From assembly GCA_022702545.1 (NCBI GenBank), contig JAHRBC010000008.1:1612001-1676000 (forward strand): a stretch of 64,000 nt of DNA. The letters run 5' to 3'. Below the pieces are notes generated by a model. That model saw nothing but the letters and a program-made list of their open reading frames with translations, ran no database searches and was not told the origin of the DNA. The position numbers were made by a program, and so were the translations under genes. Within the stretch, counting starts at the first letter, position 1. Each line of letters opens with the position of its first letter. Positions 31,718 through 40,971 of the stretch are shown here, piece by piece. This DNA comes from Phycomyces nitens (taxonomy: Eukaryota; Mucoromycota; Mucoromycetes; Mucorales; Phycomycetaceae).

Positions 31718-32811
31718 TGACACGGGTGTTGTAGTTTTTCCAGCTTCGCCCACTTTCGCAAGCAACGTCATCCTTTTCCAGACTGCCTTGCCAGAAAGAG
31801 TGACATCGTGTCCAGTCAATATGGCGACGTCACTCATATCGCATCGCAAGTCACTTTTTACCCATATACCTCTTTACACTTCCATCTTTATCTCCCATTA
31901 TCTGCATTTCAATTATCATTCTTGTGTCCACCTTTTGTCATCTATCTCATTTTCTCTTTCCCCATGTTCCTGTCTGTGCGCATTTATCCTTATCTTCACT
32001 CTACATTTTTCTCACATATCTATATTTTCTTTATCATTATTGTCACCCATTTTTACATTATCATCCTTACTGCACATCTTGTTTTCTCACATTTTCATAT
32101 CTCATTTTTTCTTATCATATTTGTCCTCCATTTTTATATTATCACCTTCACTGTATATCCCATTTTCTCATACTATCATATCTTATTTTGTCTTATCATC
32201 TCATACCTCTCCCCCCAAAGTCATTATTATTCTTATCCATTATCTCATATACTGTTCTATTTTTCATTCACACACCCAATTCCTATATTTTATTATTAAT
32301 CAATTCACCACTTATCACTAAGTAACATTTTACGAAGTCTATATAAGAGACTAAAAATTCAATCAATAAACATGATCAGTTATCTCTCTCTTATTTTCCG
32401 TCCCTGAATTAGTGAATTGTCTTGTATAGAAATTCCTAAACATACTTCGTGCCAAGATTGATTTTTCTTTTCATCCTTTTCCCTTTTTCCTGATTTTGTA
32501 ACTTCCCAGTACCTTGCTGTCAACTTGATTAATTGTCCTGAGCGAAATTATCTAGTTCTCTCTCCCTCTTTGTATCCCTATCTTTGTATCCGTTGCTGCC
32601 AAGAATATATTTAACTGTCCCGAGTGAAGTTCATATATCTCTTTCTATTCTCTCACCTTCTTTCTTTCTTGTCCTCTTGCTGTCTTTGAATCGCGGTTTT
32701 ACCCCCGTTATATTCATTCTTTATCGCACCCTCGTTATTGTCAACGAAGTGGTATTCAAATTAATATATTTTCTGACTCGTTATCACACACAACAAACTC
32801 AACACGCGTCA
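31718..32811 (+). repeat. 5' LTR of element E
   Basis: 1094 bp, strongly C/T-rich on the plus strand, with TATATAAGAG near 32340 and AATAAA near 32365. Compared with the 3' LTR it has about 80 bp more in the CT-rich part, so the two copies have diverged by indels. Confidence 0.85.
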
Positions 32812-32943
32812 GTGGAGGTCGTGCCGAGGATTAATCAAATACAACGTGTTGAGCATCCTCTACCAATTTTTCTTTCTTATTATCTTTATTATCTTTATTA
32901 CCCCTTTTTTCTTTCGTTCTTTAAAAAAATCAATTTTCTTGCC

Positions 32944-33774
32944 ATGAGTGATTCTACCAAGATATCCAAGTTTCTCTCCCCTCCCGAGACGTTTTCCGGT
33001 ACCGCCCAACCAGACCCGTTGACATGGTTGCAACATCTGAACCGTATCCGTAAGGCTATCGGAATGACCGATGAGGAAGCCCTGATTGTTGCCGCTTCGC
33101 ACTTCAAGGGCAATGCCATTCGTTGGTGGAACATCTATGAGAAGCACACCACGAAGTGGGAGGACTTTGAATTTGCTTTCAAGAGGCAATTCATCTCCCG
33201 TCATCTTGAAGATTTGTGGTGGGAAGAGCTTGAGACGATCAAGCAGTTGCCGTCGCAGTCGGTCGACGATCTGGCTCTCCGTCTTTGCGAGTTGTTCTCT
33301 TTTCTGGACGTCCATAGTGAAACCCAGAAGATTCGTATCTTTCTTCGTGCGGTTAACGACCGTATTGGGTACCTCCTCGAACAACAAGGTACCAAATCCG
33401 ATTTTGACGGGGTGATTTCTGCTGCCCGCAAGTTGGAGATTGTCGAGGAAAAGTACCGTTCCGTACAACTAGGAGCAAGAGTTCCTTTGGACGAGTTGTC
33501 CTCTGTGTCTCGACGCACCTGGCCAACTGCTCCCCCATCAGACCAGTCGGTATATCCAGAGTCTTTCCACTCTACCCTCACCCAGTTGGCCCAAGGCATC
33601 GATGCCATCCGCGCTCGCCTGAACGAAGTCCCGGTCAATGTTGTTGCCCCAGTCGGGAACAGCGGTCCAAGAAGGCCACCTACATGTTTTGGTTGTGGCC
33701 AAGAGGGCCATCTGAGACCAGACTGTCCGGTCAAGCAAGGCGAACCGTCGGGAAAAGCCAACGGGCGGCAATAG
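32944..33774 (+). CDS. Gag protein of element E
   Basis: 276 aa from the ATG at 32944, 132 bp after the LTR. A retrotransposon capsid region (PETFSGTAQPDPLTWLQHLNRI, GNAIRWWNIY, FEFAFKRQFI) is followed by a CCHC knuckle, CFGCGQEGHLRPDC, near residue 245. The end overlaps the next frame, and a GGGAAAA heptamer lies 15 bp before the TAG. Intact; expected to form particles that package element RNA, with polymerase supplied elsewhere (inference). Confidence 0.85.
   Translation: MSDSTKISKFLSPPETFSGTAQPDPLTWLQHLNRIRKAIGMTDEEALIVAASHFKGNAIRWWNIYEKHTTKWEDFEFAFKRQFISRHLEDLWWEELETIKQLPSQSVDDLALRLCELFSFLDVHSETQKIRIFLRAVNDRIGYLLEQQGTKSDFDGVISAARKLEIVEEKYRSVQLGARVPLDELSSVSRRTWPTAPPSDQSVYPESFHSTLTQLAQGIDAIRARLNEVPVNVVAPVGNSGPRRPPTCFGCGQEGHLRPDCPVKQGEPSGKANGRQ
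33750..33756 (+). promoter_or_regulatory. -1 ribosomal frameshift heptamer, element E
   Basis: G GGA AAA in Gag phase (codons GGA 33751-33753, AAA 33754-33756), the canonical X XXY YYZ form. A -1 slip continues as GKSQRAAIERD into the protease frame. The frame then meets a TGA at 33894, before the protease. Confidence 0.65.
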
Positions 33775-33896
33775 AGAGGGACGTTGCCGCCCCCCAAACT
33801 CAAGTTAGTCCCTCTAACCAAGTCAACGTTGTTGAAGTTTTCGCTGCGGAGAAGCGAACCCCTATGAGAGCAACACCGGCCAACCCAATGGCCTGA

Positions 33897-35615
33897 AAGG
33901 CGAAGGAGGTGGATAGGCCTATCCAACAAGGTGCCCAGGGTGCGTTTTACCCAGTCCCCATGGAAGGAGTTGGTGGTTACCAGCAGCAGGTTGGTCCCCA
34001 AGGCGCTCCGTTTGTTATGTCGGGTGCCCAACCCCAGGGAAGTATTCCCATCCAAGGTCCCTACCAAGGTGGTCCGTCAGGCGTGCAATACCAGGGAGTT
34101 GCTCCCATGCAAGCTGAGCACTCAGGTGGTCCTCCAGTTCCACAGGTCCAAGGTGGTTTCCCAGTTGTTGGTGGTGTGCAGGAGGCACAAGGTGTAGATG
34201 GTGTTGTCCGCGGTGGCGGTCAAGATGTGCAAGGTGTGCACAAGGAGTCTAGAAGGAAGAGAACTCCCCCTCGTCGTCTTCCTGTTGAGCTGAAGAAGAA
34301 GGACTTTTGGGAGCGTCTACAAGCTCTAGACTCAGGCCTGTCGATGGCAGATTGGCTAGCATTGGATAGGCGTGCGAAAGATGATGTGAGGGACGGTTTG
34401 CGGTACATTTACGGTCGCAAGGACCCTCAGCACAGTTCTGCAATGGTGCACATGGTGAAAAACAAATCCGAATCTTGGGATTCAGAGTCCGAGTTTGAAA
34501 ACTCTTCAAACGAAGACAATGGGTCTTGGGAGGAGGAGGAGTCGTTTGTTTCTGAGGCTGCGTCTGCTAGTTCTGGTTCCGAGGCCGGATATGATTCCGA
34601 TGATACCGAGTACAGTTATCGGTATAACTACCAGAAGTTCTCCCGCAGTCAACCCCTCAAGGCGCCCATCATGATCAATGGCCAAGTAATCGAAGCAATC
34701 TTTGATTCGGGGGCAAGCGTGTCGGTGATCAGCAAGTCGTTGGCCGAACAGCTGAACCTCATGCCCAATGGTGACCAGTTGCCGATTTCCTCTCTCAATG
34801 GTATCCCGCACAGTCCATGCGAGATCACCATTGATGTTCCTGTACGAGTTGGTGGGAAGCTTCGTCCGGAAGCGATGTGCATCCAAGATACCCATCCCAA
34901 CCGCAATTTGTGTCTTCTGGGCATGACTTGGTGCCGCGCCTATGGTGTCCAGTTGAGGCTCCAAGATTCGACCATCATTGTCCCCACCAAGCACGGTGCC
35001 GACTCCATTGAGGTCCAGGGCCGATCTGAGGCGATGAGTGAGTGGAAGAGTGGTGCGCCTGGAGTGTTTTTTGTGGCGAGCAGGGAAGAAGATGTCCCAA
35101 CTGAAGTAGTGCCAGTTGTGGATGAAGGTCCCCAGTTGTCGCCAGTCCATGACAAGGAAGTCATGATTGTTCCCGGTTTGGAGGAGGAGCCTCCAGAGGT
35201 GATCCAGCCGTTGGTTCTGGTGAACCAAGATGTCTGCGTGGAGAAGTCTGGTCCTGGTGTTTGTCCTGTTCTGGTCCACGAGATCCCTGTTGCCAATTGT
35301 GTTCCCGTTTGGCCATGTCCGTCTTCGTTGGCCAGGGAAGAAAAGGAGGTCTTGGACAAGAAGCCTGTCCGGTTGCTTGAGCTTGGGCTCGCAAGATCTT
35401 CTCGAGGTACTTGTGCCTCACCCGTTGCCCCTGGTGTTCCCATGTCCGTGGACATCAGTGGTCCGTTTAGTTCTCTTGATGGTGTTTCTGCTTCTCGGCC
35501 TTGGAGAAAGCCAGTGGTTCCTGGCAAGTGTCTCCCGGAGAAGAGTCCACCCAACGTACCTGTTTCGTCCCGAAATAGAGGACGTTTGGGCTTTCAGCCG
35601 TGCCCCTTGGTCTGA
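33897..35615 (+). pseudogene. Protease-containing ORF of element E
   Basis: The -1 frame after Gag is open from 33684 to a TGA at 33894-33896, then open again to 35615 (568 codons from 33909). It is listed as broken because of that TGA, although readthrough cannot be excluded. A Gly/Gln-rich N-terminal region and an acidic Ser/Glu block are followed by a retropepsin-like domain, with PIMINGQVIEAIFDSGAS as flap and active site (Asp in DSGA) and LLGMTWC near its end. The remaining 200 residues are Pro/Val/Glu-rich and unlike RT. The missing polymerase is a real absence, because the LTR follows directly. Confidence 0.7.
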
Positions 35616-35937
35616 TTCCCACGCCCGTAGTCTTCCTGAAGAGTTAGCCTACTCGTTCTTGGCGCCGCTTCCTCAGCGACCTTTTTTTTATTTTTACCAA
35701 TGATTTATCATTCCCCTGAATATATGAAGACCACTGCAAGTATCTCGCCTTGGTTTTCAGCCCGAATATCACTTTTCCTTTTTCTTCCTTTTTCTCTGTC
35801 CTGTCACACAAACCCAAGCATTCTGTCACCGCAATCAAATCCAAAGCCAGCCCCATTTCTTCTCTCGCCTGGATGGATCCTCTTCCTTTCTGTTGCCCTT
35901 GCTTTCTCTTTCGTGGCCTTGCTTAGTGGGGGGACCC

Positions 35938-36949
35938 TGACACGGGTGTTGTAGTTTTTCCAGCTTCGCCCACTTTCGCAAGCAACGTCATCCTTTTCCA
36001 GACTGCCTTGCCAGAAAGAGTGACGTCGTGTCCAGTCAATATGGCGACGTCACTCATATCGCATCGCAAGTCACTTTTTACCCATATACCTCTTTACACT
36101 TCCATCTTTATCTCCCATTATCTGCATTTCAATTATCATTCTTGTGTCCACCTTTTGTCATCTATCTCATTTTCTCTTTCCCCATGTTCCTGTCTGTGCG
36201 CATTTATCCTTATCTTCACTCTACATTTTTCTCACATATCTATATTTTCTTTATCATTATTGTCACCCATTTTTACATTATCATCCTTACTGCACATCTT
36301 GTTTTCTCATATTTTCATATCTCTGTCTTGTCTTATCATTTTACATTTTACACAATCTCTCATTATCCGTATCCATTATCTCATATTACTGTTCTATTTT
36401 TCGTTCTCACACCCATTTTCTATAATCCATTATTAATCAATTCATAATTATCTACAAAGTAATATTTTACGAAGTCTATATAAGAGACTAAAAATTCAAT
36501 CAATAAAATTATCAGTTATCTCTCTCTTATTTTCCGTCCCTGAATTAGTGAATTGTCTTGTATAGAAATTCCTAAACATACTTCGTGCCAAGATTGATTT
36601 TTCTTTTCATCCAATTCCCTTTTCCGTCCAAATCTGTATCTTCCCAGTACCTTGCTGTCAACTTTAATAATTGTCCTGAGTGAAATTATCTAGTTCCCCT
36701 CTCCTATTATATCTCTTCCTCCCTGTTTCCATTGCTGTCAAGAATATATCTAACTGTCCCGAGCGAAGTTCATATATCTCTGTCTATTTCTTCATTTTCT
36801 CTTCTTTTGTCCTCTTGCTGTCTTTGAATTGCGGTTCTACCCCCGTTATATTCATTCTTTATCGCACCCTCGTTATTGTCAACGTGAGGTATTCAATTTA
36901 CTATATTTTTCTGACTCGTTTTCACTCACAACAAACCCAACACGCGTCA
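35938..36949 (+). repeat. 3' LTR of element E
   Basis: 1012 bp, TGACAC...GCGTCA, colinear with the 5' LTR apart from the indels around 36320-36400. Confidence 0.85.
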
Positions 36950-36955
36950 TGTTGT

Positions 36956-37707
36956 TGACACATGTGTTGTGGACAGGTTCGGTTTTGACCATGAAGCCGG
37001 ACCAAGGGCCCGGGCATAGACGTAGGAGGTGTCAGAGGCCGGGCTAGCCCGAGTAAGAAGTCCGAGCCGAGTAAGTTGGGCGGGTTTCCGGTGAGGTGAC
37101 GTTGGCAGGGCGATCCCCGAGTTTCTATATTTTTCTTTCTTCCTAGTCTTTTCCCGTTTTTATTTTATCACATTTATTTATTTTCTTTTTTATATTATTT
37201 CCTTTTCTATTTCTTTTGTGAATCCTTGACACCTTCTTGCAGGATTGCACCATTTAACACCTCTTTAAACAATTGTCTTTGTACAATGTACTTCTTCCAT
37301 TTTTACCTTTATTATTTTTACAATATTTTTATACTATACTTTATCACACTTGTCTAGGATTGCATCATTTTATTCACTTATTTCTTTATTCTTCGTTTTA
37401 CATTGACTGCAATGACACAATTCCATCCAGTTATTTTATTATTTTTGGTTATTCTTTTTCGATTCTGAATGTCTATAAAAGACATTCAGTTTTCAATCAA
37501 TAAAACATATCTTTCGTTGGGTTTAATACCGGTTCTATTTTATTTTATTTGTACTTTTCGATCTCTGAAGAGCAGTGATATTTTGCCCGGTTACATTTTG
37601 GGAATATACTGTTAAGTTTTGTTAGTCATTTTCTTTATCTTTATTATCGTTTTATTATTTGCCGTCGTTCGTCACTATACACAACCGTATACACACATCA
37701 CGCGTCA
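36956..37707 (+). repeat. Solo LTR 1, related to the E family
   Basis: 752 bp, TGACACATG...CGCGTCA, flanked by TTGT on both sides (36952-36955, 37708-37711). Contains a C/T-rich strand and AATAAAA near 37500, like the E LTR. It has no coding interior. Confidence 0.65.
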
Positions 37708-37710
37708 TTG

Positions 37711-38692
37711 TGACACGGTGTGTTGTGGTGTTGTCAGCCTCAGTCACAACCCGATTTTTGGGCCGTTTTGGGTAGCCAAGGTCACTGACGGTGCAGGTAG
37801 TCGTGACGTAGTCCTCAATTTATTTCATTTGCCGACGGCGGGCGAGGACCTTTGCACCTTTTCCATTTGACATTTTTTTCTTGCCTCTCAATTTTTCTAA
37901 TTTTTCCTTAACAAAACCTTTTCCCCTTTCTTTCGATTTCTACTCATACTAAAATTTAGTGTTGTGTTTTGTTGCACACTTCTTTAACAATTTTGGTAAA
38001 GAATCTCTCGTTAGTCAAGTCTACAAATCTCCCAACAATTTTTTCACTTATTTAGTTTTATTATTATTTTTATTTTTATTGATTCTATTCTATCCAATCT
38101 TCTGTCAACTCTTCCGTATGTTATTTTATGATTTCATACAACATCTTTCTATTATTTTATTGTATATTATTTTATCCAACAATTAGTATAAATATCTCAA
38201 AATCAAACACTCAATAAACAATGTCAAATTCTGATACAAGTTTCTTCTCTGACAAAGTTGTCTGAATCTTTATTCTTTCTTGTGAATTTCTTCCGTTATA
38301 TTTTGTTTCTTACCAAGTCTTCGTAGAAGATTGGTTGTTCTTTATATTTTTATTTGTATTAGTCTAGTTTTCTTAGAAGATTGACTACCCCCTTTTTTTT
38401 TATTTCTCATTTGTATCCCTGTGCTATATTTCGTTATTAATTCACCTGTGGTGAAATTAATATCATATATTTGTATTCATCCTATTTGTACCCCCTTTGC
38501 TCTCACTTTTGTGAAAGCATTTCTTATTCCTGTTCTTGTAGTCACTTTGGTAACAAAGCGACTATCTTATTTGTACCCGTTTCCCCCTTTTCGAACCTAT
38601 TCTTCCTCCATTCCGGATTTCGATCCATATTACTACCCGTACCTTTCTTTTCTCGTCCACCTCCTACACACAACAAAGTACCACACGCGTCA
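37711..38692 (+). repeat. Solo LTR 2, related to the E family
   Basis: 982 bp, TGACACGGTGTG...CACGCGTCA, with AATAAA near 38213. Its first 124 bp are repeated at 38697. Same orientation as E. Confidence 0.7.
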
Positions 38693-38696
38693 GTTG

Positions 38697-38834
38697 TGAC
38701 ACGGTGTGTTGTGGTGTTGTCAGCCTCAGTCGCAACCCGATTTTTGGGCTGTTTTGGGTAGCCAAGGTCACTGATGGTGCAGGTAGTTGTGACATGGTTC
38801 TCAATTTATTTCATTTGCTGACGGCGGGCGAGGA
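38697..38834 (+). repeat. Truncated LTR 3
   Basis: The first 138 bp of an LTR like solo LTR 2 (TGACACGGTG...GGCGAGGA); similarity then stops abruptly. It starts 5 bp after the end of LTR 2. Confidence 0.7.
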
Positions 38835-39447
38835 GCATCTCCTTATTTTCTATTGTCTGATGTTTAAATTTTGAGGAATAGCAGGAACTTGTGACAGCTT
38901 TTACTTTTACAAATTCTTGTAGTGTGATTTATTTACATTTTTTAAATACTTCTTTTTGTTACAAAATCTATTATGAAAAAGATTGATTTTTATTAACGTT
39001 GAGTATTTATATTTTGGAAATAGAGAGGTTTGGGGATTTTATTTTCACTTTCGCATTCCCATAAAAGGCTATTTTTCGATGGTTTAAGCTCCGGGTAGCA
39101 CAAAAAAGGGAAAATAACTCGCGTTAAAAGTACAAAATGAGAAAATAATTCTCTTATTTTCCCTTTGGTATTTAGCCGAAACATCCAATAATATTACAGA
39201 AAAGGATAAATCTGACGAATTGGTTTTTGCCTTGGTAATTTTGACAGATACAATTGATAAATGATAGTTTCCAACAAGTTCAAAAGGCAAAACGTATACA
39301 ATAGAAGGGATAGGACACTGTGATAGTGCTCAGATATATCTAAAAGTAAAAAAAATATAGTAAAATGCATATATAAAAGATAAATATATCAAAAAGTATA
39401 TGTATAAGTATTGCTAAGAGTGATTACAAGTTGGTGACAGTGGGATA
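38835..39447. other. AT-rich region without recognised gene
   Basis: Between the truncated LTR and the putative end of transposon copy 4. Only short open frames occur, and none resembles a known domain or repeats elsewhere in the window. Confidence 0.6.
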
Positions 39448-39463
39448 CACTGCAAAAGAAGGG
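39448..39463 (+). repeat. Possible terminal repeat of copy 4
   Basis: CACTGCAAAAGAAGGG; compare CACTGCAAAAATACCC at 58671 (copy 5). No opposite end was found in the window, so this rests on similarity and on the total length it predicts. Confidence 0.4.
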
Positions 39464-39656
39464 TTGTATTAGCCAGAATTAGAGATTTTGAATTATTATG
39501 AATTTTTAAAAATGAATTCTAACTCCATCATTTTGATGATTTTTTAATGATGAGACCTAATTTCGCATTTTATTTCATATATGAGTTCTAAATCGCAGAT
39601 TTGATGCAAAATAGCACACATTTTAAATGACTTTGCAAAACAAATAAATAAAATTG

Positions 39657-39872
39657 TGTAGTGAGGCAAATAGGATAGATTCTCAGGTCATGGGAGTTCC
39701 TGTCCCGTGATCCAAGAAAGCTCATTAAACGATGTAAAATGTAATCCAATAAAGACGAGTCCCTTTTACTGCAAAATCATGTATTTTGATAAATTGTGTT
39801 AGCTGCGGTTAACCTAGAAGAGCTCAAGAGACAACGATAAGCCTTACATCCATATAAAATCGATCCCTAACA
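39657..39872 (+). repeat. 5' LTR of gypsy D
   Basis: 216 bp. Followed by TTTGGTGGAGAAGCTGGG, the likely primer-binding region. The polyadenylation-like AATAAAG lies near 39750. Confidence 0.9.
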
Positions 39873-39996
39873 TTTGGTGGAGAAGCTGGGCGGTTAAATA
39901 ATTAAACAAAAAAAAAATCAAAGCATAATACTATCACCAAGAGGACTTGCGGTCTACCCAAGTAGTCAAAGAAACAAGAAGCAAGAAAGCGGTACG

Positions 39997-40971
39997 ATGA
40001 CTAGTGGAGACTCGAGCAACCCCAAGACAACTGTCATCATCCAGCAAGAACAAGTGGTTAAATGGCCACCCACGTTCTCGGGAGAATACGGCCAACTGGA
40101 TCCTTTGGAATTCCTATACACCTTTGAACAGACCTGCATCCTAAACAACTGGACCACAGATACTAGGAAATTTGAAATTCTAAGCATTTGCCTAGTTGGA
40201 GCAGCAAAAATGTGGCAAGACACAATGGTTGATGTGGACAGCTGTGTCTTCAAGGATGACTCGGAGACCTGTTGGGTCGCATTATTCAAGCAAGAGTTTG
40301 TAACTGAAGAAGTTACAGAACGCTATTACGAAGAATATACCCAGCGGATTCAAAAAGTAGGCGAACCAGGAGTGATGTTCCTGGCAGAGAAGATGAAGAT
40401 GTCCAGACGACTAGCCAACCCAGAGGACAAGAAGGAAGAAGCGATTGCGCTACAAGTGAAAAGGGGGCTAACGGCAGAGTACAAATTCTATATCGCTAGA
40501 GAAAAGGCGAGGACCTTGCAAGACATCAGAAAGGCGCTTGTGTACGCGGAGGAGTGCATACGATTACAACAAGAAGCCAACACCTTTCAAATCAGCGAGC
40601 AGCAGGGCGGCCCTAGCAACCAAAGACCTCCAGTCCAACCAACGTACCAAGGAGTCTTTCCACAGATGGTGGGAGTTCATAGCATAGGACAGAGCTCATC
40701 TCAAGACATCTCGGCCATGATTGAAGCAGCAGTAGCCAAGGCCATGGCCAACATGAACCTCACGGGGGTTACACAAGAAACGCCCAGACCAAGTCCAAAG
40801 TACAAACAGCCTCAAGTGGAACCCACGTGCTACAATTGCCAGCAGAAAGGGCACAAATCGTATCAATGTCCCCAAGCACAGGCCCAGCAACAAGGAAAGC
40901 CTCACGGTGGGACCCCAGGGACTCAATCAAAGCCAGAGGCCTATCCGGGTTTTCGTCAAGAGCCCCTCTAA
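39997..40971 (+). CDS. Gag of gypsy D
   Basis: 324 aa. The capsid region begins near residue 25 (KWPPTFSGEYGQLDPLEFLYTFEQ) and includes AAKMWQDTM and a charged helical part (FLAEKMKMSRRLANPEDKKEEA). A CCHC knuckle, CYNCQQKGHKSYQC, is at about residue 278. The start ATG follows the LTR by 124 bp. The stop TAA at 40969 comes 15 bp after a GGGTTTT slippery heptamer, and the pol frame is already open here, so Gag-Pol is probably made by -1 frameshifting. Confidence 0.9.
   Translation: MTSGDSSNPKTTVIIQQEQVVKWPPTFSGEYGQLDPLEFLYTFEQTCILNNWTTDTRKFEILSICLVGAAKMWQDTMVDVDSCVFKDDSETCWVALFKQEFVTEEVTERYYEEYTQRIQKVGEPGVMFLAEKMKMSRRLANPEDKKEEAIALQVKRGLTAEYKFYIAREKARTLQDIRKALVYAEECIRLQQEANTFQISEQQGGPSNQRPPVQPTYQGVFPQMVGVHSIGQSSSQDISAMIEAAVAKAMANMNLTGVTQETPRPSPKYKQPQVEPTCYNCQQKGHKSYQCPQAQAQQQGKPHGGTPGTQSKPEAYPGFRQEPL
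40947..40953 (+). promoter_or_regulatory. -1 ribosomal frameshift heptamer, gypsy D
   Basis: G GGT TTT with GGT and TTT as Gag codons (40948-40953), a canonical X XXY YYZ site. Slipping gives GFSSRAPLTGEVAP in the pol frame. ACAGG at 40971-40975 can pair with CCTGT at about 41001-41005, a possible but weak downstream stem. Confidence 0.7.

Larger units (their letters stand above)
31718..36949 (+). mobile_element. Non-autonomous LTR retrotransposon E (gag plus protease only)
   Basis: 5232 bp with LTRs of 1094 and 1012 bp (TGACAC...GCGTCA) and a 4-bp target duplication TGTT (31714-31717, 36950-36953). The internal 3.1 kb encodes Gag and an aspartic protease. No reverse transcriptase, RNase H or integrase motif is present in any frame. 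A purine tract (AGTGGGGGGACCC) precedes the 3' LTR. It resembles the gag-bearing non-autonomous LTR elements called TR-GAG and would need a helper. It lies 9 bp upstream of tRNA-Asp, a Ty3-like location. Confidence 0.8.

Noticed and set aside
31671..32325. Long hydrophobic open frames in the LTR of element E (also 36008-36447)
   Set aside because: Present in three overlapping frames of C/T-rich LTR sequence and repeated in both LTRs, so they are compositional artefacts.
32860..34067. Minus-strand frames opposite gag of element E
   Set aside because: Shadows of a well-supported coding strand with Gag motifs.
37000..39447. Host genes in the region of small open frames between element E and gypsy D
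   Set aside because: Most of it is solo LTR sequence. The remaining frames are under 100 codons, without domain-like composition or conservation.
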